Source: Marasmius tenuissimus (lineage: Eukaryota; Basidiomycota; Agaricomycetes; Agaricales; Marasmiaceae). From it: 64,000 bases of DNA. The notes beneath the pieces were generated by a model, which searched no databases, was not told the origin of the DNA, and saw only the letters and a program-made list of their open reading frames with translations. Both the position numbers and the translations under genes were made by a program. This document shows positions 10,948 through 21,884 of the stretch, one piece after another; position 1 is the first letter of the stretch, and the number at the start of each line of letters is the position of its first letter. Where the stretch lies: the NCBI GenBank assembly GCA_029532415.1, contig JAQOTA010000050.1:2356001-2420000 (forward strand), given 5' to 3'.

Positions 10948-13900
10948 TTAACCACAGAATTCAAATCCTGGGCATCCTATCGCAGTTCCAAACTTGGCGC
11001 CGTCAACACCGGCGACAGCGAGGAGAGCGTTGAAGACACCACCGAGACCTTCTCCGGCGAGAAGACCGGCGGAGATGGCAAACATGTAGAGGTCGAATGA
11101 TTTGGGGTTGCGCTTGGCCCAGAAGTAGTTGAAGACGGATCCTACGGCCCTGTGGAAAGGAAATTGGTGTGAGGGTGTGAGCAAAGAGGGTACAGAGGAG
11201 AGAAATCGGTCGAGACTTACATGGCGATAGAGTAGTAGGTCTGAGGAACGACGAATCCGAGACCGACGGCGTTCTGTACATAGATCGGTCCATCAGTGGG
11301 CTGGCCAGCAAGAGACAGGAGAGAATGCCGAACGTACCCAGTTAGGGACAAAGTGCCAGTATTTCTTGGGGATGAGGAAGTGCTTGATGCAAACGGAGGC
11401 AACGGCAAACAAGGAGAGGCCGATGGCGGTGTATCCGGACGACTTGGGGATCGCTGAAGGATGGGTCGTCGTTGAACTCCAGGAAAGCCCGCTGAAAAGA
11501 GATGTGGTAACTCACGAAGTGTGGGGGAAGTGACAGCGAGAGCGACGGCCCCCCAGGCAGCGACGGAAGGTGCTCCGTATGTGCAGTTCCCTGCAGACGT
11601 TGATGTTATACGTTGAGTGTGGGGACGGGAAAATGAGGAATAACGCACCAGTTTGTTCACGTGCGAGAATACAGGGCGAGGCCTTGGTGAAGAGCAAGAA
11701 CAATCCGGCATTCAAGAACACAGCAACAACGGATCCGACAAGCTGAGCGATGAACTGATTCTTCGGCTTCGCGCGCAAGAGGTAACCGGTCTTAAGATCG
11801 CCACACATGTCCGAAGACTGGGCAGCAGCACCACCAGAGATGATACCGGCGACCAAGTTGAAGTTTTGTGCGGCCTTGGTCTCCATTCCAGTACCTTTGG
11901 AGATACCTCCGAAAATGAGTTGGGAAGCCTAGAATAGGTGTGGTCAGTATTTTGGACGCTAGGTGGGCGAGATGCAAAGGAAAGCGCACCTTGGCGACGG
12001 TAGAGACGGGGTTGACGTCGGTAGCACCGGAAGATTGAACGGCGATGAACGAGAAAATGAAACCGAGGAGCAAGGCCAAGATAGCATCACCAACGTTGAG
12101 GGGGAACATGGTGGCGAGGATGGCACATGACATGACCGTGCTCAGCACGAGGCCAACGGACCACCAGAGAACGGGAACTCTGTCTTCGAGTGGCGTTTGG
12201 TCCTCATCTTCAGGATCGAGCTCGCTTCGCCTGCGGAAGATGCCCTTGATGTTCTTGGCGAAGTTGCCCCGTATGGCTGATTGAAGTTAGTTTGAGTCGA
12301 CAGAGAAGTATGAGGCAGTATAACGCTTACCAAGTGCGTAAGGCAGCAATCCACAGGCAATATCAGCGAAGGAGTACAACAACATCATCAGAACACCGGG
12401 CCAGAGCAGCCAGTAACGAGGTGAAGGCGCCGTGGCGAAGTTGTTTGTGTCCTCGTCGAAGCTGAGGGACATGACAGACCTCAACGGGAAGTCGTCGCTG
12501 GCTGATACGTCCACGGCCCCGCCAGTCCTGATCAACGCCGGCGAGACTGAAAAAACGACGATCAGAAAACGTCTCGCGGATAAGAGAATGAGATATACGT
12601 ACTGATACCCCACGCAAGAATAGTTCCGCCAACTGCAAAACGTAAGAGGAGGAGGAGACTCAATCATCCGGTAATAGATAACACATTGAATTCCAGCACT
12701 TACAGAAACTCCAACTGGCATTGAGACCACTCAGCATTCCAGCACCGAAGAAGGCAGGAGTAACTATTAAATGGAATCAGTCCATCGCTATGGGGGCGGG
12801 AGCAGAGATAAGGCACTTACACTCAATCCACCATCCATAGTTTTCAAGAGAAATGATGCTAGTGAATCCCAGGCGGTAAAGTGTCCAGCCGAGATGCCAG
12901 TCAAAGAGCTTTTGGAAAAAATGTTATATATGATTGAGGGTATCACGGTTAAAAAAGAACTCACAACACCAGGAGCGTATCCTGAAACGACTTTGTACAC
13001 AAAGGTTATGCAGAAAGTGTATAGCAAGGCCAATGACTTCTTCCTGGCAATGATAGCCGCAGATGCTCCCTTGTGCAGTGAGCGAATAGTATATGCCTGT
13101 AACCACGGAATGAATTATCAGCTTCGAGTTGGTCGATAGGTAGCAAAACTTGCATACGCACCGTTGCAGCCGGTGTCGGGAATGTCAACTTCTGGTGGAC
13201 GATATAGTACTTTCGCAGAGGAAGGACGAAGAAAATTCCGAAGAATCCAGCGCAGACTGTGAGCGCAATGATCTTGCCAAAGTCCTCTGAAGGAGAAGAT
13301 CCCCAAAGTTCGAGACGATAGCTGTCAAGGTGTCGATTTAGATCAGCGACAACGAGCAAGATGGCTGTCGAACACTCACACAGCGGGGAAGGCTCCCACG
13401 AAAAGGATACCAAGACCTCCAGATGCTAATTATAGCGGTGAGTCAGTGCTGCTATCTCCGTCCTTGGCAGATCTACAAACCGGTGGCAGCGCTGAAGGGC
13501 CCTTTGTCAGTATAAAGTCCTACTACCAAGATAGATATACGCACGTTTGAACGGTACAGTTTTCCTTAGGTCCAAAGGGTCCTCCGAAAAAACGTCCTAG
13601 CAAACCCGACTCTGGGATGATTTTGGACAGAGGTTTCAAGATGGCGTAACCGAACAAAGCCTTTAGAAAGGGGTGATTCATTAGCCACAAATCGTGTGAC
13701 GCGGGTAATAGCCACAGCTTACACCAAAGAGTTGAGGACCGAAAGTGAAACCAGTTTTCAAACCGAGATAGATGTTGGAGGCTCCAACTGTCAGAATGTA
13801 AAGGTCAGATCATGGATACCCGTATTACATCCAGAGATATTTCTCACCAACAGCACCCAGAGCAGATCCGACGATTAGAGCCCTGTTTAGAAGTATGAAT

Positions 13901-14205
13901 TTTTTCGGTCGCTTGCAACGTTGAGCGAAAGCCTTGCCTAACGGTGAGCTGGTACTCTTCTTCAGGTTCATCGGGGTCGATTGGGAAGGGCTTGGTGCTG
14001 TATAAAGGGCATGAGCGAGTCGATAGAGCCAGAAGAGTCTCGAACCGTACACATCGTGGTCGTCAAATGTCTCCTCGACTTCCGCTGAAGATTCCGACGG
14101 GGGGATGTCCCTCTTCTCGTTAAACTCTGGAGAAGAGCTTGACGAACCCTGTCTGGGGACGGTTGGCACGGAAAGAATGTTCTCTTTCTCCTGGACAGCG
14201 GCCAT
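10948..14205 (-). CDS. OPT-superfamily oligopeptide transporter
   Basis: A multi-exon membrane protein starting at ATG 14205 (MAAVQEKENILSV) and stopping at TAA 10948. A Ser/Glu-rich cytosolic N-terminus is followed by many hydrophobic segments. Diagnostic stretches are SNIYLGFKTGFTFGPQLFG at the first membrane region, FPLNVGDAILALLLGFIFSF, the loop SSGATDVNPVSTVAKASQLI, then SGGAAAQSSDMCGDLKTGYL and the C-terminal GLGFVVPQTYYSIAM and AGEGLGGVFNALLAV. These match the fungal OPT family, proton-coupled importers of small peptides and, in the YSL branch, metal chelates. The NPVSTVAK and SSDMCGDLKTGYLL signatures are typical of the YSL-like branch. About a dozen short introns interrupt it. It probably acts at the plasma membrane or vacuole. 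Substrate is not readable from sequence. Confidence 0.88.
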
Positions 14206-16599
14206 TGCGTCCTAGTACCTTTCCACACAACGGTTGATTGTGGTGGGGGGATAGAAAGGTAAATTCTGTGGGGAACGCAACCTTATAAGGCCAGCTGACC
14301 GGGCATCGGGAAACCCAGATGTACCTTTTTGATGGACCACATGCTGCCATATGGTGCGCTGGAGAGCCGGCAACCACTAGCCCGTTCCTCGTTGGTTCCT
14401 TATCATTTTGCAAACCGTAATACGCCAATGCCGAGTTGTTGAGATTCGCAATGGAACGATCTACAGCTATTCGCGCCCACAGACGGTCCCAAAAAGCCTC
14501 CGTGTGCTTTGCCTCTGTCTGAAACGGCGCTATGTACAGTACTTACACTCGAGTGGGAAATGGGTACGTGGAAGACATCCAGAGCGTGTCAAATGTGATC
14601 AAATGGTCGGCATAACGAAACCAATTTCAACTATGTATGCATATGGACCTGGCAGCATGAAATTTCTGTCGTCGATATGGACCGAAGTGAGTGGAAGGAT
14701 GGAAGTGGCATGGCCAGGAAGCTTGAAGGGTCGAAGCGTCCTGCACAACTTTGCCAGATTGATCAGTTCTCCCAACCCACAATGCCCGGGGTTTCCACAA
14801 ATCGAGTCATTCAGTTCGCAACTACTCCATCCGGTTGTCATTTCTTTGCACAGACTTACCGTAGATAGTGGTTCCACTGATACCCAAAAGCACTCCACTT
14901 GCCAGTTACAGCTAGCTTTCACATTCGCACCCTTGACATCCTTTGAATTCACGAGACGAACTTCTCTTGAGGCTCTGAAATTCTGGAAGACATGGATCCC
15001 TTCGGAGCATAACTCTTGGCGTTTCCCTGCTCCCACTCATCATGGGATCGTCTTACCCCGTCTTTTGCTAGCGTGTACGAGTTGATGGTGGGGGTGGGTC
15101 TGCAGGCACCGAGAATATAAGTAAAAATAGACAATTTCGGCTTGCTCCCGCCAAGTTCCCGCAAAACACATACAGTATAAGAGAGGGGCGCACCGTAAAC
15201 AGTGGAATTTGCGTAGCTGAGACTTATCGCAAGACTATCGTTGGGTGGCCTGGATCAAGATGCGGGAGCATCCCTGAATAGTTCGGGCTGTAGTGGTGTG
15301 CGAGTCTTGCTAACTTGTACAAAGCAAGGGTAGTGTTGGAACTCGAATAATTGAGGCAGGGCTCCAGGGAAATGATAAGGGCAGATGTTTCGGGCATTTG
15401 AACCTTGAGCTTGGCGGCATGATCGGCCTTGGGTCTCTTGAGTTACAAGCGACTTGTGAGGAGCTTCGAAGCCTAGGCCACCTGGAAGGGTAAAAGACGA
15501 GCACGTCGTGAGTGTCGGGGATTGCGGTAGATTGTGGGGTGTGGTGTTCAAGCTGAGTGAGCAGGTGTAATCAAGAATATGCGAGAGGGCGGGCAGCGTC
15601 GATTGGATATTGAGCTCCCGGCGGTTCGCATGCTCAAAATGATCCGGGAGATTGTGCTTTCGGATTCGGATGGCGGAGATCTAATGGCGGATACGGATTC
15701 CCTCAATCCGAACTACTCGGAATAATTCTAGCTCACGGAATCGAGGAACTGGAAACAGTCGGGATGAGGCCTGATGAGGCCCTGGCTCTTATCTTCGATT
15801 GTGCCTCGCTGTGCTCGGGCCGTTCTCGACGATGAGAAAACGGTATGTTTAGAAACTGTGTATGGCGTCTGGTTTGCTTGCCGACATTCATTCCAGCGAG
15901 TAGCCTAAAACTGGCGCCTCGATGAAGATGGGAGGCAGGCCTCGATCGGATCGGGTACCCTCTCATCCTATCCGAATTCAATGTGCCAGAACCTAGAGCC
16001 GCCGCCGTTGGTAGCATGTATTTCTTGCCAACGCCGTAAAGGACAACGATCCTCATACGGACCTGGCGGACTGGAAATGATGGTGGCAGGTGATAATATC
16101 ATGAGTGCACATGCACACGAGCAGGATTGAATGCTCACCGCTGCCATGTCCTGAGCAACAAAAATGATTGACACCTGGAGCTCGACCGATTCCTAAATTG
16201 CACGACTGATTGCGTAAGGTCGCCCAGACGAATGAAATGTCGAATGATAGGGACTTGACTCGACTCGAAAGTTGTACGGGAACCACTGAACATTGAAGCA
16301 CATGGTGCATGAGCCTAGATACGGGATGAAACACCGTTGGAAGGCCGCTAAGCCACGACAGGCCACGACGGTCCTGGAGTATGTGCAGTACTGGTCCATT
16401 GGCGACAATGACAAACGAGGCCTGGTACTTGGAACACAGTGGGATACAACTCCAAGGTGAACGGTCTCTCCGCTGAGTTTGAGCGCCAATCATGGTGCAC
16501 CTGGCAATTGAGATTTGGACTTCGGACTACCAGGACGATAAACTTCGACCTACTTCAGCCTTGTTGAAGCTTGTTGATGACTGGGGGCGCCACATAGAA
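14206..16599. other. Gene-poor region left of the mobile-element island
   Basis: No recognised gene. A plus-strand frame (14408-15085, 225 codons) and an opposing minus-strand frame (14599-15036) are both open, but neither shows domain motifs, so both are doubtful. The region 15600-15730 has several short GGCGGA/GGATTCGGA-type repeats. CTTATAAGG near 14282 could be a TATA-like element for the OPT transporter. Confidence 0.45.
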
Positions 16600-16606
16600 C
16601 ATTCTA
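16600..16606 (+). repeat. Target-site duplication (left) of the 920-bp element
   Basis: The 7-mer CATTCTA directly precedes the element and is repeated exactly after its other end at 17527-17533. Confidence 0.75.
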
Positions 16607-17526
16607 TATCCTCCTCCGTTTGCACAAAAAATAAGACCGGCGCGCGACCTATTTTCTGAGCGCACGCCTAGAGACATATGCTTGACACGAGCAGCTCCCT
16701 CGAAAGTCAAGATGCGACTCTGTGTGATTTGAGGGTGATTTGAGACCTAGAGGTGGGGGGTCGTGGTGGAAATCCTGGTCGCGCGCGCTATGAATTTATT
16801 GGAACACTCGGACCAGGATAGAACAACCTTTCTCGGCGGATTCTCAGGCTGTGACCGTTGCATTAGGTGTAGACTCACACTTTTTACTGATTCTTCAGAG
16901 CTGATTTCATCCCTGGAACAGAATGGAGGCCACAGTTGGGTCAATCCTCACAGTACCATTCTATGATGCTCTGACTGAACTTTCCTAATCAGTTCATGGG
17001 TCTAGAACCCGGTGATGTTCGGCCTTTTATCTTATCTTTCCCCTTTCATGTCATTTGTTTATTCTCAAAGCTTCAGCGTGATTTGTCCACAGAATGCGTC
17101 ATCGGGAGTTATCTACCGCAGGGGCGGCAGGCAATGGGCCTATACTGTCAAACAAATAAGGAAAGACCCTGCAGTTGTTCCAACTTGTACTTGTCCTCCA
17201 TGTTCAGCCCGTATCAGTATCCTGCCAATTGTGGCCTTAACTTCGAGCTAAAAGCCTGAGATGAGATTCAGGACCCAACGATTTCCATAGATCTGTTGAC
17301 AACTGGCCGAGGAACAGCTGGGAGAGGTGTTCCAAAAGGTCCACAGCGCGCACGACCAGGATTTCCAGCGCGACTCCCCACTTTTTGGTTTCAAATCACC
17401 CTCAAACAACCCAAAGTTGCATCTTGACTCCCCACAGAGGTAGTCGCATCAAGCTTACACCTTGAGGTGCGCGCTCGAAAATGGATCGCGCGCTGGTCTT
17501 ATTTTTTGTGCAAACGGAGGAGGATA
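16607..17526. mobile_element. 920-bp non-autonomous DNA transposon with long terminal inverted repeats
   Basis: Both ends begin TATCCTCCTCCGTTTGCAC and are inverted relative to each other. The first 32 bp of the two ends match perfectly. Diverged similarity continues for roughly 200 bp inwards (left about 16607-16820, right about 17310-17526). Shared internal blocks include TTTGAGGGTGATTTGA, GGAAATCCTGG and TTTTGGAACAC/TATTGGAACAC. It is flanked by a perfect 7-bp direct repeat (CATTCTA). Inside I see no transposase or other credible gene. Its termini match those of the 7.1-kb element to its right, so it was probably mobilised by the same transposase. It would form a stable hairpin if transcribed. 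Confidence 0.85.
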
Positions 17527-17533
17527 CATTCTA
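17527..17533 (+). repeat. Target-site duplication (right) of the 920-bp element
   Basis: Exact copy of CATTCTA at 16600-16606, directly abutting the element end. Confidence 0.75.
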
Positions 17534-17591
17534 AGAGAACATGATGACACGCGAGAGTCTTCAGGTCAACGAAACCAGGCCAGATATCAAT

Positions 17592-17597
17592 GTAACC
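17592..17597 (+). repeat. Target-site duplication (left) of the 7.1-kb transposon
   Basis: GTAACC directly abuts the left terminal repeat. The identical hexamer follows the right end. Confidence 0.8.
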
Positions 17598-17629
17598 TAT
17601 CCTCCTCCGTTTGCACAAAAAATAAGACC
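17598..17629 (+). repeat. Left terminal inverted repeat of the 7.1-kb transposon
   Basis: 32 bp beginning TATCCTCCTCCGTTTGCAC. It matches the reverse complement of the right end with one mismatch and the ends of the 920-bp element exactly. Confidence 0.85.
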
Positions 17630-18118
17630 GGCGCGATCCCCTCACCCGAGCAGTGCGCGAGTTGATTTTCATGTCATCTATCCTAGCTCTTGCAGAGTAC
17701 AGACTCCTGTAGAGCCCAGTTTTGGACTGAATTCGGCTAACAAGGTCTCGAGGATGCGTGCGCGTGCATAAGGAAGTGTCGCGCGCGTGCTGAGGTCACT
17801 CGCACGCGAGGTATCAGGCATCATCTAAGAAATTCCCACACTCCCTTTCTTCCGGATGTCGTCGGTCGACGATGAAGGCAGCACTGATTTTTATCCTGCT
17901 CAACACTGAAGGCAAGAAGTTTTGCTCCTCTCTCTTATTCATGATAGTCTGACTTGGTTTAACTCAGGGTTTTTACTTCTGGGTCGGCGGGTAGTAATCA
18001 GAGGATTTGGATACCCTATGTGGTACGTGGCCGTTTGCATAACACTCTGGCTAGATCTGACTGTATCTATGCACAGATTGTAGTCTAGTTTTATCAAGAA
18101 ATAGAATCTCTCTTTGCT

Positions 18119-19374
18119 CTATATGGACTGAATGACACCCTCATCGGAGAACTCATCAGTAATACCCCCATCCACCGCTACATCATTTCCTCTCCAGCAC
18201 CCATACAACTTCTTCACTCTCTCCACGGCGCTGTTCTTGATGGCTGTCCAGCCATAGTTGTCCAGATCGGGTCCATAGACTAGGTTGTCGACAGCAGCAA
18301 TTGCACATCGTTGATTGATCTGTGAATAGGCAGACGGCGTCTGGCGAGGACCCTTGTAAATGACTTGGGTATGGATGAAGGAGGAGATGAGATGGAATGG
18401 AATGGGAGTCCTTTTATCTAGAAGACGAGCAGCAACTTCATTTCGCCAGCCCTCTTTCCAGGCTTGTCGGCAGGTTTCGTGTCGGGCGAGCGTACAGTCA
18501 TTGGCGGAAAGGCTATCCTCTGGGACTCCCATTGACGGCGCAATCATAGCCAGCTCCATGCGTCTCTGGAAATTGGTTTCACGAGTCCGTGCGATGATCT
18601 CGTAGGCACGATATCCCATGCGGTAAATATCATTGTCTGTGATCTCCTTCAGCTGGGGAGTGGCACTGATGTCAATGTATTGCTCCAATCCAGGTTCGAC
18701 GAATTCGCCTATCAAGAATTGTCTCGCGAGTCCCAAATATACACTACATGGCTTGGAGCGGATCATGGCGACAAGTTCATCCTTCGCAAATTTGACAGCG
18801 TGCTCAACGGCCCAGAAATGGCCCCATTGGAGAAGATGCGTGAGTTCTTCTTCATTGAACTCCTCTTTTCTGTACGTGCTAATCATGGCGACCAGTTGAC
18901 CTGTGAAAACAGTGGCGGCAAAATTATACTTTTGATATATATATTTCAGCCATTGAAGCATGTTTTTATAACCGATAACTTCGCCCCCTTGAAGAACCAT
19001 TGGGTACGCTTCAGATCCAAGCTGGGGATGAGATGGATCACGGGTTTTGCTCGGATCCTCGCTGGCAATGATCCAGTCCTTGAGAGCTGGGATCTCGCCG
19101 AAGGCTAGTGACAAGTGAACTTTAACTGTTCGACCACCAATCTGATCACCGTAAACACACGTTAGTCCAAACCAATAGGCTATTTGAGTGCGAAGATGCT
19201 GACCTCAATCACCTTGCCATCAGTGAACCAGTATTTCGTGTCTTTTCGAGAACGCGTCAATGCGGCTAACGCGGCCAGTTCATGTCGCTGAAAAGGTTGA
19301 CCAGATGAGATTCGCGCCTCACACTCCTCCCGTGACATGGCGTCTGCTGCGAGTATGAGGTCTGAGTTGGACAT
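18119..19374 (-). CDS. BTB/POZ-like protein carried by the transposon
   Basis: Two exons (19204-19374 and 18119-19141) join in frame to 397 residues. I chose ATG 19374 (MSNSDLILAADAMSR) because the frame upstream has no ATG. The segment KYWFTDGKVIEIGGRTVKVH followed by LSLAFGEIPALKDWI resembles the strand-strand-helix opening of fungal BTB domains (aspartate-glycine turn, then KVH and a helix). The rest (YKNMLQWLKYIYQKYNF; DIYRMGYRAYEIIARTRETN; HETCRQAWKEGWRNEVAARL) is helical and has the Trp-spaced look of basidiomycete BTB proteins. It lies head-to-head with the transposase, with 121 bp between start codons, so the two probably share a promoter. BTB proteins usually mediate protein-protein contacts. 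Its job in the element is unknown. The BTB call is moderate; that it is a real intact gene is more secure. Confidence 0.6.
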
Positions 19375-19495
19375 GATGGTGAGGTGCTGTCCTTGTAGTA
19401 CCGGACTCGTGTCTTCGACCAAACTCCGAAAGAGGTAGTTGATTCACGTGTTCAACATCACTTTGAGCTTCACCTAGTACCACATTGGTGTTTCA

Positions 19496-21605
19496 ATGCC
19501 TCCGAGCAGTTCAAGCAGCATCCCTCCATTTATCACGCTTCCAGTACCAGATCCCGGTATCCCATGGTCTCCAAATATTCTCAACGCCGCTCAACGTCTG
19601 ACAACTATATACAATAAGGCCCGAGCTGTGTTAGGTCAAGAGTCAGATTCAAATCGGCTAAAGCTCTACTATGATCTCATACGAGATGAAGCGGTCCTGC
19701 TTCTGGAGGCTTTGGAGAGGGAGAGCATTCCGGATGGTTGGATCACTGAAGGTTCACAGTTGTTTGGTAGGCTAGCGTCAAAAATTGCTCGCGCTGAGTC
19801 AACGTCAAGAAATCAGTAAGTCTTGCATCAGTCACTTGGTTCTAAGTACTTACTATTTGCCAGTGATGACCGCCGTGTTCGCGTGCCAAAGCTGGTCAGA
19901 TTACATCGGACAGGAAAGCGTGGTCGGCCAGCGAAGGTCATTGATGAGAACTATCTCAAGGAGGCCATGGGCTCTGGGCAGGCAATCACAATTGCGAAGC
20001 TGGCAAAGACAAAGCCGCTTTCCGTTCATCGGAATACACTGCGGAAATACATGAAGGTATGACTGATTTTTTGTCGGTTCTGACTCAGAGTCTCAAACTA
20101 ATTTTACTGGTCAGGGATATAACCTTGAGAGCTGGCGATTTAGTAGGATATCAAATCGTAAACTAGATGAAATAGTGCGCGGGTATCGAAAGGAACACCC
20201 AGGCTCTGGACTTTCGTACTTAATGGGACACCTCTGCTCCCACCATGGACTTCGGGTTCAACGACACCGGATATTGGGATCTATCGCAAGAGTGGATGGC
20301 CTCGGGGTTATTCTTCGAAGGAACCAAGCCATTCGGCGCCGAAGATACAAGGTATCACGTCCGAATGCACTCTGGCATATCGACGGCCACCACAAACTGA
20401 TTTTGTGGGGGTTTGTGGTTCATGGGATTGTTGATGGATATGGCCGTGATGTATGACTCGCCACAATTTCCAGCTGTGCTTTGCTCACTTATCCTCAGGT
20501 GGTTGCAATCAGAGCCAGTACCAATAACCGTGCTAGCACTGTTCTTGAAAACTTCATAGATGCAGTCGATCAGTATGGAGCACCGTCACGTACGAGAGGT
20601 GACTATGGAACAGAAAACAAACTTGTCGCATTGTACATGATCCTCAAGAAAGGACAGAACCGCGGCTCATTCATATGGGGCTCGTGAGTGGTTCTTACCT
20701 CACCGTGTCTTTGACTCTCATTCAGCTATTTAGCTCTACTCGAAATACGCGAATCGAGAGGTTATGGGTAGAAGTAGGCCGACAGTTCGGTCGCCAGTGG
20801 CGGGCGTTTTTCTACCGTCTTGAATCACTTCATGGTCTCAAGTGGTCGAACCGCCACCACATCTGGCTCCTACAATACCTTTTCCTGGACATTATCAATA
20901 TCGACTGTGATAAATTTCAGGAAGAGTGGAATGCTCACCCAATATCTGGTGAAGGGCACAATATGAGCCCAAATGTAAGCATGATTCACACCATAAGCAT
21001 TGTATTAGCGAGCTGACCTTCTAACATAGGATATGCGGTTCATGGGCATGTCCACTGAGGGGGTCTACGTGGATGATGATTGCAACACAATGGACGAGGA
21101 CGAGATCAATGACCAGTATGGTGTTGATAGAGAACACCGTCCACGCCCCGGTAACCAGACTGGAGCTGGTACTCTATCTGACGAGGAGTTCTCGGAGACC
21201 GAAAGCTTGTTTAGTGATGCATCCAGCGATTCCGACATGGAGGAGTTAGGCCTTCCGCCGGGCGCAGGTCAGGTTTTTGCCGGTCTCGGGGATTTGATGG
21301 AACGTGTTCATGTTCCCAGGTATCCCCCACCTTTTGACGCCGCCGGACTGGAGCTTTTTGAGAGAGCACTCGGCGCTGCGGAGGAGCGGGGTTTTCTTCC
21401 CGAAGGATATGGTGTTTTGCCAGAAGAATGGGAGGACGGCGAGTATCCGTCGTATGAGCTATTGCGATCTGGAAAGAAAGGGACCCGCGAGATACGTGTG
21501 GACTTGCCCGATCACATCTGGCGTCCAAGGGCTGAGAAGTGGGCACAATCTCTCGACATTCTAGTTTACATGCTCGAGTGTATAGTTCATCAGGACTCTG
21601 AATGA
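19496..21605 (+). CDS. Integrase-core (rve-like DDE) transposase
   Basis: Six exons (19496-19815, 19864-20056, 20115-20450, 20499-20683, 20734-20974, 21030-21605) join without a break to 616 residues. The N-terminal region is followed by a helix-turn-helix-like segment (TGKRGRPAKVIDENYLKEAM ... LSVHRNTLRKYMK). The catalytic core has the first Asp in WHIDGHHKLILWGFVVHG, the second in RTRGDYGTEN and the Glu in STRNTRIERLW. Spacing is D-56-D-34-E, close to the D-D-35-E of retroviral and IS3-type integrases. The C-terminus (from about residue 425) is acidic and Asp/Glu/Ser-rich, ending VYMLECIVHQDSE. It should cut and join the element's terminal repeats in the nucleus. All three catalytic residues are present and every splice site is canonical, so activity is plausible. 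It shares a short divergent promoter with the BTB-like gene. Confidence 0.88.
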
Positions 21606-21884
21606 GAAGTTCAACTAGAACGATTGATATCGGAGTATGGGCGCACATTCCAAGAAATATGTTGTAGCTAATAGGTAACTAGTGAGTCTATTGATGTAAT
21701 TATAGCGTACAGAGTAGGGAATAGCCTTCAAGAACGGAAGGTTATTGGCAAGAAAATAAGGTTGTAGTAGGGGCTGGTAACAATCAGTGTGAGGAGTCAA
21801 GGATGCGGATGATATAATATACAGAAATAAGATAGAGCGGACGAAAGAGTGTAATCATATTGGGTAGGCTGCGAAGCAAGCAAA

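Noticed and set aside
14408..15085. 225-codon plus-strand frame and an opposing 145-codon minus-strand frame
   Set aside because: Both frames are open on opposite strands, neither shows a domain, signal or splice context, and their composition looks random.
16763..17259. Short frames inside the 920-bp element
   Set aside because: They are under 90 codons, have no transposase motif, and lie in a hairpin-type non-autonomous element.
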